A stretch of 64,000 nucleotides of DNA from Hyaloscypha bicolor E (GCF_002865645.1 NW_020194515.1:1116001-1180000), one strand, 5' to 3'; shown: positions 14,701 through 27,900, counted from the first letter of the stretch. The notes: generated by a model from the sequence alone, not told the origin. Translations and numbers: made by a program.

Positions 14701-17239
14701 TCTTTTTCTAATTATATCTTATAATTATATAACTAATAGGGAAATAGAATATTAAAGGCTTCCTTAGAAAAAGTATTATTAAACTTAGTATATTATTTGG
14801 GAATAATAGGGTCTTTAATATTAGTTTTCGAAAGGAGCTTTCTTTATTATTTAAGGAGGCTATTAATCTTATAGAGGTTTATAATAAAGGCTTTATTCTC
14901 GAATTACTAGAGATTATATAATATATCTATTAAGCTAATACTAGTAATCTTAATAATAGGAGCTTTTACTAACTTTCTTTTTATATATAGTTTCTTCTAA
15001 TATAGAATATCTATAGGACAAGTAATACTAGCTAGAGAGTCTTTTATTTAGTAATAGCTATCTTAAATATCCTATTTATAGAAGTATTTAATTTTCGGTT
15101 TCTAAGAAATAGGAATAACTAGTATTAGTTTAGGCTCTTTATCTGGATCTAATTCGAAATTAGTAAAATCGTATTTAGAGATAGTATTATTAATAGAGCT
15201 AGTATATAGAAAGAAGTTAGTAGTAAAGTCTTCCTCTATATTATAGTTCTTAATAAAAGCTTGTTTCCTAGCGGCTTATTATTAGTTTTCCTTATTAAAT
15301 ATATAGTTTCTGGCTTTAATATCTGCTTAATAATCGGAATAAGAGATATATCTCGGGGCAGGAAATAGAGCCTCTCGAGGTATAGGAATCTCTTATATAA
15401 TCGAGAGTAATAGAGGAAGGAGCTCGGGCCAAATCAAATATTAGTTTCGGATATTAAGAAATAGGTTAAAGTATTCTAGCTACTTATAGCCGAGAATAAG
15501 GTTATAGGATTTAAGCTTAAGAATTAATAAGGGAATATTATATTATTATCTTTAATTAATAATAAGATATATTCTTAAGAAGTAGATAATACGGGTTCCT
15601 AGCTTGCTATTATATTCCTTAATACTAATAGGCTTAGATAAGTACTAGAACTTGAAATTTAAAAAAATAATAATATTTATAATAAGAAAAGTATTAATAA
15701 ATACGAAACTATTTACTTTGGAATTAATAAGAGAGGAAATATTAACCGAATATTTATTATAAGATAAACTATAAAGTATAGTTAAGTATAGTTTTTCTAT
15801 TAACTAGTTCAAATTAATTTCTATAAGATTAATCCCAAGTTTACCTAAAAAGAAGTCTTTTTCTAGATATTTTTATTTCCCGGTATATTATTCGTATTAG
15901 CCTCTATAAGCTTATTATTTTCTTCTAGTTCCTTAATATTAGTAATATACTTTAATACTAGATAGTTATAGGTTATATAACTAGTCTAAAAATAGTTAAA
16001 GCAGGTTAAGGTTAAAGCGAGAATGCTTTTTCTTTTAATAGCTAGCTTACTAATAGTCGGGAATATTCGGGTTAGTATAAAAGTATAAGGAGTTATTATA
16101 TAAAGCTTAGGAGTAGTAAATATAGAAGTATTAGAAGTAGTAGAGGTTAGGAGAATAGTAGTAGCTTGAGCTTTAATATATTCTCGGAAGCTTTTATAGG
16201 TCTATAATACCTTTATTTCGAAATTAACTAATAAGGCTATATAGTATAAGTTATAGAATATATGAATAAAGTAATACTAGCTTATAAGTTATTCTTAAAG
16301 AGAGAATATTAGCTTATTATATAGCTTATTAAGATAGTTCTATAAATAGATCTGAGCTTTATTTACTAAATAAATAAATTTAGTCTTAAATTTATAAAAG
16401 ATCTAAATCTTATTTATAGCTTCTTATATTTATATCTAGCTTTATATATATAATAAGAATTAATAAAGTATTTACTAAGGTAATTAATTATTTCTATAGC
16501 TATTTTAAAAGAATTAGTAATATTAGGTTTATATTAAATATATAAATAGTATTAGATATCTCTTTTTATATAATTAAAAATATAATATATATAGGTATCC
16601 TTATTTATATAATAATCTGTATTAATTTTAAATTTACTAATAATCTGGACTTACTAATAGTTATAAGTTGGGTTTTTACTATTATTAAGTTTTAAGGAAT
16701 CCGGAACCTTTATAGAACGGAACTTATTATACTTAGGAACTTCTCTAGCCAAATATACTTATTTAATAAAAGGAACTAGGAAGTTAGGTACCATATTATA
16801 ATATTTAGATTAGAAGCAGATATTACCCGAAGTATAACCTTTACTAATAGAATATTCTCGGGAAGGCTTCTTTATATTAAGCAAGTAAGCTAGACTAGTA
16901 GCCAAGCTATTTAGGGTTATATAGTCGGTCTGAATATCTATCTGGATCTTGATTTGGGCTTATTATAATATAAGTATATTAAAATAAATATTAGATAGGA
17001 TAAGTAATTCTTTTAGAATAGAAGGTCTTATTTTAGAGGTATTCTTAGTACCAGAAATAAGAAGTGGGATTATAGGATATAAATAAAGACTCTTAGAAAA
17101 GCTATTAGTATAAGAGGCTATATTAAAGGTATTAGATATATATGATTTATATATAAGGAATTATTTTTTAGAAGTAAATAATTATCTTAGGAGAGATATT
17201 CTAGAGCCTTCCTAGACAGAAAAAAGAAGCTTAGTTTAA

Positions 17240-17567
17240 TATTATAGATCTATAAAGAAAGCCTATAAATAAGGCACTTATAAGAGAACTATTTATTAAG
17301 AAAACTAAGCTAAGAAGGAAAGGAAATCTCGAGCTAAGATTTCTTAAGTATTTATAGTTCTTTACTTATGGCTCGGCCTAATAGGGCTTAGTATCCTAAA
17401 TTTCCCAGAGTATAGCTTCCCTTAGCTTCATTATATATAACTATTATATGACTCCAGATACCAGATGCCCAGATATTAGATACCAGATACTAAATGCCAG
17501 ATACTAAATACTAAATACCAGATGCCAGATGCCAGGCTCAGGCTAGGTAAAGTATAGAATTATAATA
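17240..17567 (-). repeat. 5' LTR of nested gypsy, with 7-bp minisatellite
   Basis: 328 bp, aligning end to end with the left LTR; the differences seen are mainly transitions and changes in the CCAGATA minisatellite at about 17,454-17,534. The right end is followed by the TTTAC target duplication. Confidence 0.88.
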
Positions 17568-18083
17568 TTTACTATAATTCTAATAAATCCAATTACTATT
17601 AAAAATAAAATATATGAAAATAGAGTCTTTTATAAGATTATTAAAGCCTCTTATCTAGAGCTTTTTCTTTTTATTAAAGATTAATTTAAAAATACTATAA
17701 ATAATACGAAATTTAAAGAAGCTATTTATTTAAAATATATTAATATAATTTATAATATAATTTACTATAATAAGCCTCTTTAATACCTAGTAATAAAGGC
17801 AGAAATTAAGTAATAATTAAAAGCAGATATTAATTAATATAGAGAATTATATTAGATTTAATATAAGAATATAGCTAAGTAAATTTAAATTACTTTTAAA
17901 TAAGTTCGGAAATATGAAATAAGATTATTTAAGAGTAATAGATCTTATTTTAGGTATATTAAGGAGAAATTAGATTAGCTAATAGAGAAGAATTCTAATT
18001 ATTTTATTATTTTGGATTTTAAATAGGATTTTTCTATTAGTTTTAATATTTAGAAAACAAATATAAATAAATAAGAGATTAGA

Positions 18084-18387
18084 TATAATATAATAAGCTA
18101 TATTTTATAAAAATTATATTATTTTAGCGGTTTTAAAGTTTTAATTATATAGTAAAGGCTATGGCCTTTTATATATAACTTGAGAAAATTATATAAAAAA
18201 ACTAGTTTTTCTATAATTCTAGAAAATAATTTCTTTTTAATATTTCATTAATTAAGCTTTTATATATTATATATTATTTATACTTTATTATTTATACTTT
18301 TAATCTTATTATTTTACTATTCAGTTACGTTTTATACTCTAGTATACTTTATATAAGTTTTTGTTTTATTATAGTTTTCTTTCTATA
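18084..18387 (+). repeat. 3' LTR of copy A
   Basis: 304 bp, aligning over its whole length with the unmutated solo LTR at 54,060-54,362. The first 21 bases differ from that LTR only by G-to-A and C-to-T changes, and it ends in CTATA where the intact LTR ends in CCACA. The following four bases are ATAA. The matching 5' target copy lies outside the window. Confidence 0.9.
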
Positions 18388-19120
18388 ATAAACTTATATA
18401 CTAATACGAGAATTATAAATAATATAGGAATTCAGACTTATATAAGACTTTAAGCTTTTATAAGCTCGTACTAATATAAGAATTAATACTAGTATAATTT
18501 AGTATTAGTATTAAAAAGAAAATATAATTCGGTTCCCTAATACTAGTATTAAAAATAATAATAATTAGGCTTCTTAATATTAGTATATTTATTATAATAG
18601 TATTTAATAAATAATAGAATTAAAAAAAGAAAGTAAAAATCAGCTAATAGAATTCAAATTAGGCTTTCTAATACTAGTATATTCGTTATAATAGTACTTA
18701 ATAGAAGCTAATATTAAAAAGAAATATAATTCAATTCTCTAATACTAATATATTTATTATAATAGTATTTAATAAATAATAGAATTAAAAAAGAAAACAA
18801 AAATTAGCTAATAAAACTCAAATTAGGCTTTTTAATACTAGTACATTTATTATAATAGTATTTAATAAATACTAGTATTAGAATAAAGCAAAATTAGGCT
18901 TAATAATACTAGTTATATATATATTTGCTTTAATCTCAGGGAAATTCCTAGAAGTATATAGCTTCTAGAAGAGAATTTATAAGAAATTAGAGCTCTTAGA
19001 AATATATAACTCCTAAGAAAAAGCTTTTATAAAGTAATATTTCCTATAAGCTTTTATCTAAGAGCTATGTTTTTCTAAGAATTCTAATCTTTTAGGAGAA
19101 AATTTATAGGAAATTATGGC
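18388..19120. repeat. AT-rich spacer with composite tandem repeats
   Basis: From about 18,526 to 18,905 a module beginning TAGGCTT, followed by TTAATACTAGTATATTTATT, recurs at 18,566, 18,660 and 18,823. A shorter variant beginning AATTC..TTCYCTAATACTA lies between (about 18,526 and 18,729). Spacing alternates between about 94 and 70 bp. The following 200 bp contain repeated GGAAATT and CTTTTAGGAG-like words in both orientations. No gene is visible. Confidence 0.7.
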
Positions 19121-22079
19121 TTCTGAAATAATCGGCTAATATTACTAGAAATTATAAAAGAAGGCTTATAAAGTTATATATAGGCTTTAATTATATAAAA
19201 GAATATAAGTTAATAAATTAGATCTTTATTTATATTAAATTAAAGAAATCCTTAACTCTAAGCTCTATTACTTTAATTATTTATATTATTTAATATTAAT
19301 TATAGTAAAATATATAAAAATAAGGTTTTTCTAATTAGAATTATTAGGAAATATAACTTATATAATATATAAATAAAGTATATATAAGTTTAATATTAAT
19401 ATAAAAGTAGCTATTATAGTTTTATTTGCCTTATAATATATAGTATAATTTTATTTTAAAAGTAGTAATATTATAATAAATATTAATTAAATACTAATAA
19501 AAGTTTAATAATTCCTTAAAATAAAAAACTTTTATTTAATTTTATAGAAAGAATAAGAATTAAATATAATTATATATTATAAGAATAAGTAATACTATAA
19601 AGAGGCTTATAGAGCTTAATCTAATTTTAGAATTAAGGAAGTCCAAATCTGGCTTTTTATTACTTGAATTTAAAAAAACTAATTCAGGCCCCTTATTATA
19701 TAATTAAATCCTTTAATTAAGATTTAAAGAATTACGGGTTCAAATACGGCTTTTTATTATTTTAGTTTAAAAAGGAATTAATTCAGGCCTCTTATTATAT
19801 AATTAAACTATAGATTCAAAATTAGTTTTTATATTTCTATTAGTTATTAATATAAAAATTCTTAAGAATAACTATTAAAAAAGAGAGTCTTTAATTAAAT
19901 ATGGCCTATAATAATAATTAATTCTCAAATATCTCAGGTTTAATATTTGAAATATATTAGAACTAATCTAGATAAATTACTTTAATTTCTATAATAATCT
20001 TTTAGTATTAATAAATATTATAAATATTAAACGAAATAATAAGGGAAAAAGAATACTTTAATTAAAAAAGCCTATAAATTAGAGAAATTTAATAATATTG
20101 ATATTACTTTAATTATTTATAAATATAGCTAATATATTATATATTATAGTTACTATTTATAATAGAAATAATAAATAAAGTAATTATTTACTTGAATTAT
20201 ATAACTAATATTAATACTTATTTAGGAAACTATTTATTTTCTTCTAAAGAAAATACTAGTAAAAGATATCGAGAAATACTTTTTTAAATATATAAGAGAG
20301 AAAAATTGTCTCGAAAAAGAAGAAAAAAGAGAAGAATAATAATAATAAATAGATTACCTATAAATAAATAAATAACTAATAGTTTTATAAAAAGAAAAAT
20401 AAGACTATAATTATAAATATTAATAAATAAGATCTCGGTATTCTTTTTAAGCTTTTTTCTTAAATAATTAAAAGTAAACTATTTTAATATATAGAAAGGA
20501 AATTAAATATAATTATTAAATTCATTCTATTTAAAAACAAATAACTCTTATAAATCGAGATTTTTAAAGAGCTTATAATTAGTCTTATAAGCTTTTTTAT
20601 TTCAGTTAGTTACCTAATAAGCCTTTTTATATTAGTATTTAAGTTAATATAATACCAGAAATAGCGGTTTTATTTTATTATAATACTAGAATAATAAATA
20701 TTTACTATATTATTATAAAGAGATTACCTTTTTATTATATTCGTAATATATTCTAATATTATTAAACTTTATTAAGAATTATTAGACCTAGTTATTTAAT
20801 ACTAGTAATTTATATAATATTATATTTAATTAGTGAACCTAAATTAAGCTTAATTAGTAATTACTATAATATTTTAATTATTCGGGAATCTTTATAGTAA
20901 ATACCGAACTTAAAGAATATAAATATATAATAGTCTATATAAAGAATAATAATTATATACCTCTTTTAAACTTATATAAATACTAATTTATTATTTCGGC
21001 TATTAATATAGAAGTATAGCAGAATTATTATACTATTAATATTCTTAATTTTTATCTATAAATAAAGAAGTATAATAAAATTCATAATCTCGCCTAAGAA
21101 ATACTAATAGTATTATAATTAGTAAAAACCCGTATTACTATTCTTATAAAATTCCGGGTTAATATTATTCTTATTTAGGAAATTAATAAACCCGGGAAAG
21201 GCTATATAGTTCTATAGATTTACTAGCTATTCCGGGGCTTTTAGCTTCTCTCTTTTCTAAAGCCAGTTTTTAAAATTACTTAATTCAAGTTCTTATAGGG
21301 CTTTATTTACCTTTATTTTCTATTTTATTAATATTTCATATAGCTTATATTTCGAGGAATTCTATATTAGAGCTTCGTATTTAATAGCTTATATATTATT
21401 ATTATTATTAAAGGTTATTTTCCAAATAAATATTACCTTTTCTATAAAGATATATTCTTTTATTAAATTATTATTAGTAATAGTAAACTAAGTAGTATTA
21501 ATAAAGGCCTTTATAAAACTAATATTCTCTTATTTTTATTTATTATAGAGATATATTTATTAATTAAGATAATAAAGAATTCGAAATAAAAATACTAAAA
21601 TTCTTTTTAGGCTAAGCTAGTAGATAATACCGTCTAAATAATAAATCTCTTCTAGTTTCTTATTACTTTCCTGGTTCTATTCTAATAATAAAAAGTAAAG
21701 ATAATATAAATATATAAAGCCAAATCTTTTCTAAAAAGCCTTTTACTAGGCTTTATAGTTCTTAAAAGGGGCCAGATAGGTTATTATAATCTCTTTACCT
21801 TTATTAATATCTCTTAAAGTATATATTATATATTATTTAATCTTTTTATTCTAGTTCTTCTATATATTATTATTATAGGTATAGTTAATATAATATACTT
21901 CTAGAAGAATTGCCCTTTAATCTCCAATGGCTTTAGTAAGCACGGAGTTTATTTAAATAATCCCGAGATATTACTTAGTAGTATTTCTATACGAATAAAT
22001 ATTATATATAAATAGGAAGGCCCGCTACTAGTATTTACTAAAGGTAGTAACTTACTAATAAATAAATATCTATAGCCGT
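19121..22079. other. RIP-degraded AT-rich spacer, no assignable gene
   Basis: Apart from the duplication at 19.6-19.8 kb, this stretch consists of A/T-rich sequence with frames broken every few codons. Words such as CCGGG and TCCGG, which contain no CpA or TpG, survive, as expected after heavy RIP. Old transposon sequence is likely, but no domain was recognised. Confidence 0.6.
19631..19807 (+). repeat. Tandem duplication, about 97-bp period
   Basis: Two copies (19,631-19,708 and 19,727-19,807) share GGCTTTTTATTA and AATTCAGGCC followed by CTTATTATATAATTAAA. The differences include transitions typical of RIP. No function can be assigned. Confidence 0.7.
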
Positions 22080-22820
22080 TTGCTACTAATTTCATTACCA
22101 GGTATTATAATAATAGGCTCTTCGGAAAGAATTCGCATATTCTTAGAGATCTTTTCGATTATAATAAGACCTTTTCCTTTCCCTGGCATATCCTATAAGG
22201 TATATATGAAATTGCCTGTTATACTCTGCATTTTTGCGTCTCCTACTCCTGCTCCCTCCAAGTTTCCACTCTTCTTATTTATAACGGTAATTACCGCAGT
22301 AAACTCAGACAAAAGTTCTGTCTCGTCCCGCTTATAGTTAACCGTAATCTTGCTAGATATGGCTTGAGGCAATAGACCGAGTAATCCGAATACCTTATTA
22401 TGGGGGAGTATATACTATATAGATCCTGCCAAGCGGTACAAGTCGTCTAATGCCGTGCCCTTTAGCCCGTCTCCCTTATTAGACAAGGCCCCCGACTTCT
22501 GCCACTGCCTAATCGAGTTTAATAGTTATAGATATGGCGAAATTTTGGCCACTATACGAGAATCTAAGGTACTACCGTCCAGAATTTTGTTACAAAAGAT
22601 ATTAGCAAGTATTAGAACTACTCGAAGGGGCATGCTTGAATCGCCCCAGTCGAGTATCGAACGGATCGGGCTGACGGCTAGTTCCTGACGTGCCGTATCG
22701 GCCTAATGTGTAATACCACTAATAAGAGGATTGGCTTTATCCAAATACGTTAATACCTAATAGGGTATACTATAATCCTTTTAATACTAAACGATAGCTA
22801 ATTCGATGGCTATTAAGAGT
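22080..22820 (-). pseudogene. Decayed protein-coding gene, possibly HET-domain-like
   Basis: This pocket is clearly less AT-rich than its surroundings. On the - strand one frame runs from about 22,820 to the TAG at 22,193-22,195 (about 200 codons), with internal stops that are TAG or TAA. It is far more protein-like than the two + strand frames over the same bases. Readable pieces include DWGDSSMPLRVVLILANIF, KVFGLLGLLPQAISSK and DETELLSEFTAVITVINKK. The '(D)KVFGLLGL' word followed by a 'V(D)Y.RDETEL' stretch resembles the C-terminal part of fungal HET proteins, which trigger vegetative incompatibility, but this is a tentative match. A second frame (MPGKGKGLIIIEKISK, about 22,190-22,080) continues after a shift, perhaps across an intron. 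Its left end fades into RIP-destroyed DNA. Confidence 0.5.
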
Positions 22821-22821
22821 T

Positions 22822-22847
22822 GGTTGGTTTGGTTTGGTTTGGTTTGG
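22822..22847. repeat. Short (GGTTT)n tract
   Basis: Four GGTTT units plus flanking GGTT lie just upstream, in the - strand sense, of the decayed gene at 22.1-22.8 kb. On that strand it is a CAAAC-rich tract, possibly an old 5' leader or promoter element. Confidence 0.7.
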
Positions 22848-23079
22848 CCATTTGCGATATCCTTCTACAGGTATGCCTCCTGCTATAAATATTTAATAGC
22901 CGTTATTTTCGGAGAGGATATATCATAGATCCGTTCGCCTTGAGAGTCAAGTCGTTCTCGGTACTTCACTTATCCTATATATATCTGAATCAGTATTCTA
23001 TTATATCTTGGATAGACTTATTATATATAAAAAGAATATATATATCGAGAGGGTTATATATAATACTCTCCTTTGCTAG

Positions 23080-23382
23080 TATGGTACGGCAGGCCATACT
23101 CTTCAAAAATCATGTTATTTTGGCGGTTTTGAGGCTTTGGTTATATGGCAAAGGCCGCAGCCTTTTATATATGACTTGCGGAAATCATATAAGAAAGCTG
23201 GTTTTTCTATAGTTCTAGAGAATAATCCCTCCTGGGTATTTAATTAATTGAGCTTTTATATATTATATACCATTTATACTTTACTATTTATGCTTTTAAT
23301 TTATTATTTTGCTATCAAGTTACGTTTTATACTCTAGTATACTTTATATGGGTTTTTATCTTATTATAGTTTCCCTCTTATA
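23080..23382 (+). repeat. 5' LTR of copy B
   Basis: 303 bp, starting TATGGTACGGCAGGCC (intact form TGTGG...) and ending CCCTCTTATA (intact CCCTCCCACA). It keeps many more C and G than the 3' LTR of the same element. The preceding four bases, CTAG, are the target duplication. Confidence 0.93.
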
Positions 23383-24399
23383 TATTTTATAATAAGTAAT
23401 ACAGAGAGAATCGAAACTTTATAGTTAAGGTAATACTCTTATAAAGTTCTGAGGGGTATCTATAAGGCGGATTATTAGCTTAGTAAGTTAGGAGAGAAAA
23501 GGGCTATTATAATGCCTTAAGCCTAAGGCTAAAATATTAAGGATATATAAGTATTAATCTTAGTATCTTATATTAATTTCTAATATATCTAGTAATTTGG
23601 ATACGGGTTAGCCATAAGATATAATTACTAGTATAGTATATAGAAGTAGTAGAAATAGAGGCTAATTATAAAAGGAAAAGAAGTAAAGGAAATAGAATAA
23701 GAAATATTATACTAAGATAGTATGAATTAGATCTTAGTTAGAAATAGACTTTAGTATTCGGAAATAAAATTATATTATTAATTTATATATTATTTTTAAT
23801 TATAGTAAAAACCGGAATAGAGGCAGTATTAGTTTTAATAAAAAAGCTTATTCTTAAGTCCGGAAAAGATATTTAAAAGAGGAAATACCCTTAATTTCAA
23901 GTAAAATAGTAAATAGGAATTAGAAATAAAAATTAAAAAGAAATCAGAAATAAGAAATTATATAAATAATCTAGAGAAGCTTCTAAAGAAGAAAAAAATA
24001 CTAAATAAAGAAAAGGAAAAGAATTCAGAAAAGTCAGAAAAATTAGTAAAATTACATTTATTATTTTTATTATTACTTTTAATAATATTATTAAATATAT
24101 CTAGTTTAATAAAACTAAGGAAAAATATTATAGGTATTAAGCTAATAAAATAGAAAAGAAAATATAAATAATAAGAATAAAACTAGAAAAGCTATTACTT
24201 TATTATTACTAATACTAAAACTCGAATCTCGATTATATTTATTATTATTAACCGGTTTCTTTCTAATTCCGGTTCTTAAACTAAAAGATATATTTAAATA
24301 GGAAATTAGCCTTTTAGGAACCTTATTAGTAAAAGTTTCAAATATAGAAATTCTATAATTAATTATAAAAAAAGTTATTAAGATTAATATAGCCGAGAA

Positions 24400-24930
24400 T
24401 AAATATATACTAGTACCGGATTTAAATCTACTACTTATAAGAGTTCCTAGAATATTATAATTTCAGAAAAGTAATATCTCTATATTCTTGAAATAGTATA
24501 TAAATATATATAAGAACTATTATATTCCTAATAATACCAAAAAAAAAAGAATTATCTATTATATTTCTCCTATTTATAAGAATTAGATTAAGGCTATACT
24601 AAAATACTATACTAATAACTTAGGAAATTACTAGGAAATCGAGTTCTTTAAGACCTTACTAAAGAAATTCCGAGAATATAACTAGGAAATACTTAAAATT
24701 AGTTATAACTTTCTTAATTAAATTATTATATAAGCCTAAAATAAAGAACTTTCTTTTAAGTCTTATATTAATATATTTAATAGAATATTAAAGGAATTAC
24801 TAAAAAGAAAAGAAATAAATGAAATTACTTAGTACCGAGAATTTATAAAGAAATTATTTATTCTAATAAGAAATTATATTCTTAAAGATATAAACTTCGG
24901 GCCTATAAATATTTCTATTTATAAATATAG
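24400..24930 (+). pseudogene. gag core of copy B
   Basis: The + strand frame reads IYKNYYIPNNTKKKRIIYYI and then FKTLLKKFREYN, LNRIL-like words (FNRILKELLKRKEINEIT) and a REFIKKLFILIRNYIL-like stretch. This is the shape of the retrotransposon gag family, the capsid protein that packages the element RNA. Stops are TAG or TAA in place of Gln/Trp codons. The same stretch is present in copy A (about 560-1,080) and copy C (about 59,220-59,740). Confidence 0.75.
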
Positions 24931-27900
24931 TAAGATATATAAAAAGATAATAATATTCTATTAGTATAAAAAGAAGAAATACTATTTTAATATTACTAAT
25001 AACCTAAATATATTTAGACTTAGATAAGAATACTTAAATATAATAGTCTATAATATAGTTTCTAAGCCAGAAAATAATTATTCTTTACTAGTTCCTCTTA
25101 TTATATTTCCTGAAACTATTATAAATATAAGTAAAAGGAAAACCCAACTTATAGCTAATTATATAAAGCTTACTAAAAGTAGTAAACCCAAAGAAAATAA
25201 TATTAACTAGCTAATAAGAAGTCTAGAAAAACTATCTATTATTACTATAACTTAAGAGAACTTATAGAAATAACTTAATATAGCTACTATTATAATTCGA
25301 GAGAATATTATAGCCTATTTATATAATCTAGTTAATTATAGTAAGTATAATAGTATTAATAGCCTAGTAAATATAATTCGAGTCTTTAGGAAAAATATAT
25401 TAGAAGTTATAATAAAGGATATAGAGAATACTATAATAGTTATAATAATTAAACTAGAATAAATAAAGAATCTAAATAACTATATTTTAGAAAAAGTTAA
25501 TCTTAAATATAATTAGAAAGTATTATTTAAGTTAATATAGTTTATAATATAGACCTAAAACCGAGAGAATAAATTTACTATAAATACTATAATAGAAATA
25601 AGAATAATAATATTAATCTAAAATATATCTATATTTCTTAGTTTTATTATTTACTAATAAAAAAGCTTATAAATTATAAATATACTTATTAATTTAATAG
25701 AAAATAGTATAAAAGGCTATTTAAGCCTAAATAAGAAAGTATTTCCTTTTTCCTTATTAGTAAATACTAATAGTTTAACTAAATTATTTCCTAAGTTTAA
25801 AGAAAAGAATTTAACTATAATTTAAATATTTGACCTAAAAATATCTAGAGATTAATAGGAAATATCTAGTTTATTAGGCAAGAAAGAAAAAAGAAAACTA
25901 GCTAACCGAAATTTATATATAAAAGAAAATAAGTTATATTTAGAGAATCTAAATAGTTACTTTATCTTAGAAGAAATTATATTAGAATTACTAATATTTC
26001 AGGTTCTAGAATTAATAAATAATATTAAGTTCCTTATTAAAGAAAAAGAAAAAAGAGATAGAAATAGCTAAAAAGGTTTTCTAAAAACAAGTTAAAGCAG
26101 AAAAAAAGCTATTCTATATAAAAGGCTAGAAGAATATTATTTTAAGAAATAATAGATAAGGGAATAGTCTAGCTAAGAATATAAATATTAATACTTCCGG
26201 AAATAAATAAGGCGAATTAGAAACCTAATATACTTTTAATTATAATAAATATAGGACTCCTGAAATTAATAATATTCTAATAAAGCTACTAAAGAAAGTA
26301 ATTATTCTATTTCTAAAGACTTAGAAAAGAATAAGAATATTTATTAATACCTTAAAAATATCAGATCTAGCTATTATATTTTAGAACTAATAAATTAAGA
26401 ATAATATTTCCTATTTTACTATTTCATAAATAGGAAATACTATTATATTAAATATAATTAAGTATATTAGAAAATTTATAGAACTAATAGCTATAATTTA
26501 TATAATAGATAAAATATTTAAGGAATTAGAAATACTAGTTCAGGTATCTAATATTAATAGAATTATTTAATTTGAGAGTAATAGTATTAATATTCGAATA
26601 TTACTAGCTTATAAATATATTATATAATCTTTATATCTTTAATTTATATTTCGAGAATCTTAAGAAAATATTAAATATAAAAAAATAATTAATACTAGAA
26701 CTAAAGTTAATATTTTTTCTAAAAAGATTTCTAGAAATATTAGTAAAATAATATATAATATTATAAATTATTAAATATCTATTATTATTAGAGCAAAATT
26801 TGAATTTATAAGAATAGTAAAGCTTAAAGCTAAGGTTATAAATAAAATAAAATATAAAAATATATTTTTCCTAATTAAAGGAATTCTAAAAATCCTATTT
26901 AATTAATTATTCTTAATAAAAATAAAAATAAATATTATATATAAAAGTAATAATTTATAAAATAAAAGATTTACTAATTCTAAAAATAATTAGAATATCT
27001 ATATTATTATAATTATTTTATTTTTAAAAAATACTAGAAAGCAGAAAAAAATAATAGTTTAAAAATATTAAGCTTCTAGAATTAAGGAATTAAATAATAT
27101 AAAATAGGAAACTAAAAATAAAAATAAAAAATAAAGTCTAATATTATAATTAGTAATAATATTAGAGAAAATAGGAAAATACCGGGATTTTTTACTAATT
27201 TTTTTATTTTGGGTTTAGGAATTTAGGAAATTAATAATATTTTTAGAGAAACTAAAATAGAAAAGGCTCTAATTAAAATATTATTAAGAGTAGTTCTGGA
27301 TTTAATAGAAAAAGAAATAAAAAGAATATTAAGTAAAGATATTTCTAAAAAAGAAATAGAATAATATTTTCTAATAATAAAGAAATATATTTCCGAAGCT
27401 AAGAAATATAGAATTTAAAACTAGAAAGAATTCTGGAATATATAAGAGCTTAAGAAAAATATATTAAAATACTAAATAAAAAGATACTTTCTATATCTAA
27501 CTAGGAAAAAGCTAAATAGGAAAATTATAAATTCTAGAAATTAGACAAAAAAAGTACTAGAGAAAATAGCTATAATACTTAAAGAAAAAGATAATAACTA
27601 TAATTTATTTCTAATTATAGAAATATATAAAATAAAAAATAAAAATATTTAATTAATAAATACTAATAATAGAATTAGAAAAGGCCTAGATAAATATCCG
27701 GACTAGTTTAAGAGATTTAAAACTAGAGAATATTTATAGAAATATACTAGAAAATATAAGAACTACTTTTTATTAAAAATATTAGTTATTCTAAAAGATT
27801 TATAACTTATTCCAAAATATCTAGAATAATTAGATATTAGTAACTAGTTCTGAGAAAAGAAACTAGTTATATTTCAAGAATTAATAGTTAATTAAGAGAA

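Larger units (their letters stand above)
11493..17567 (-). mobile_element. Ty3/gypsy retrotransposon nested in copy A
   Basis: A 6.1-kb element with direct LTRs (11,493-11,826 and 17,240-17,567), flanked on both sides by TTTAC (11,488-11,492 and 17,568-17,572); copy B keeps the empty site at about 35,385. The strand is set in two ways. A purine-rich tract reading AAGAGAGGAGGTAA on the - strand abuts the left LTR, which is therefore the 3' LTR. The - strand also encodes a decayed reverse transcriptase motif (AYLDNILIY) at about 14,226-14,265. LTR ends read TA...TA, the expected RIP product of TG...CA. It appears less AT-rich than the host copy, so it probably arrived later or was mutated less. 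Confidence 0.92.
9320..18083 (+). pseudogene. Extra post-integrase ORF of copy A, split by the nested gypsy element
   Basis: This is the same frame as copy B 33,181-35,900, present at 9,320-11,487 and 17,573-18,083. It keeps seven A residues near 9,650 where copy B has six, so in copy A the N-terminal and middle parts are in one frame. The - strand gypsy element inserted at the TTTAC site 11,488-11,492 interrupts it. Stops are almost all TAA or TAG, as expected from RIP of CAA, CAG and TGG codons. The product is unrecognised; its features are described under copy B. Confidence 0.6.
1..18387 (+). mobile_element. Large Ty3/gypsy LTR retrotransposon, copy A (5' end outside window), RIP-degraded
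   Basis: Base 1 aligns with about 23,863 of copy B, so only the 5' LTR and some leader lie outside the window. The whole element runs co-linear with copy B to the right LTR at 18,084-18,387, apart from the nested insertion 11,493-17,567. Recognisable parts are the gag core near 560-1,080, the reverse transcriptase active site near 4,611-4,637 (the Ile-Asp-Asp motif is decayed to Ile-Asn-Asn), the RNase H/tether region near 5,320-5,470, integrase near 5,950-6,560, and the extra 3' reading frame from about 9,320, which resumes at 17,573 after the insertion. Differences from copy B are almost all transitions, as RIP produces. No protein could be made. Confidence 0.9.

Noticed and set aside
19725..19755. 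GGGTTCAAAT, like a tRNA B box
   Set aside because: No A box or cloverleaf can be drawn, and the tandem copy at about 19,640 lacks the motif.
22080..22688. Two plus-strand open frames (85 and 77 codons)
   Set aside because: The minus strand over the same bases gives a longer and more protein-like frame; the plus frames have no domain.
22940..23212. Open frame running into the 5' LTR of copy B
   Set aside because: Its second half is LTR sequence; the same peptide appears in the frame at 54,007-54,192 because both read through the LTR.
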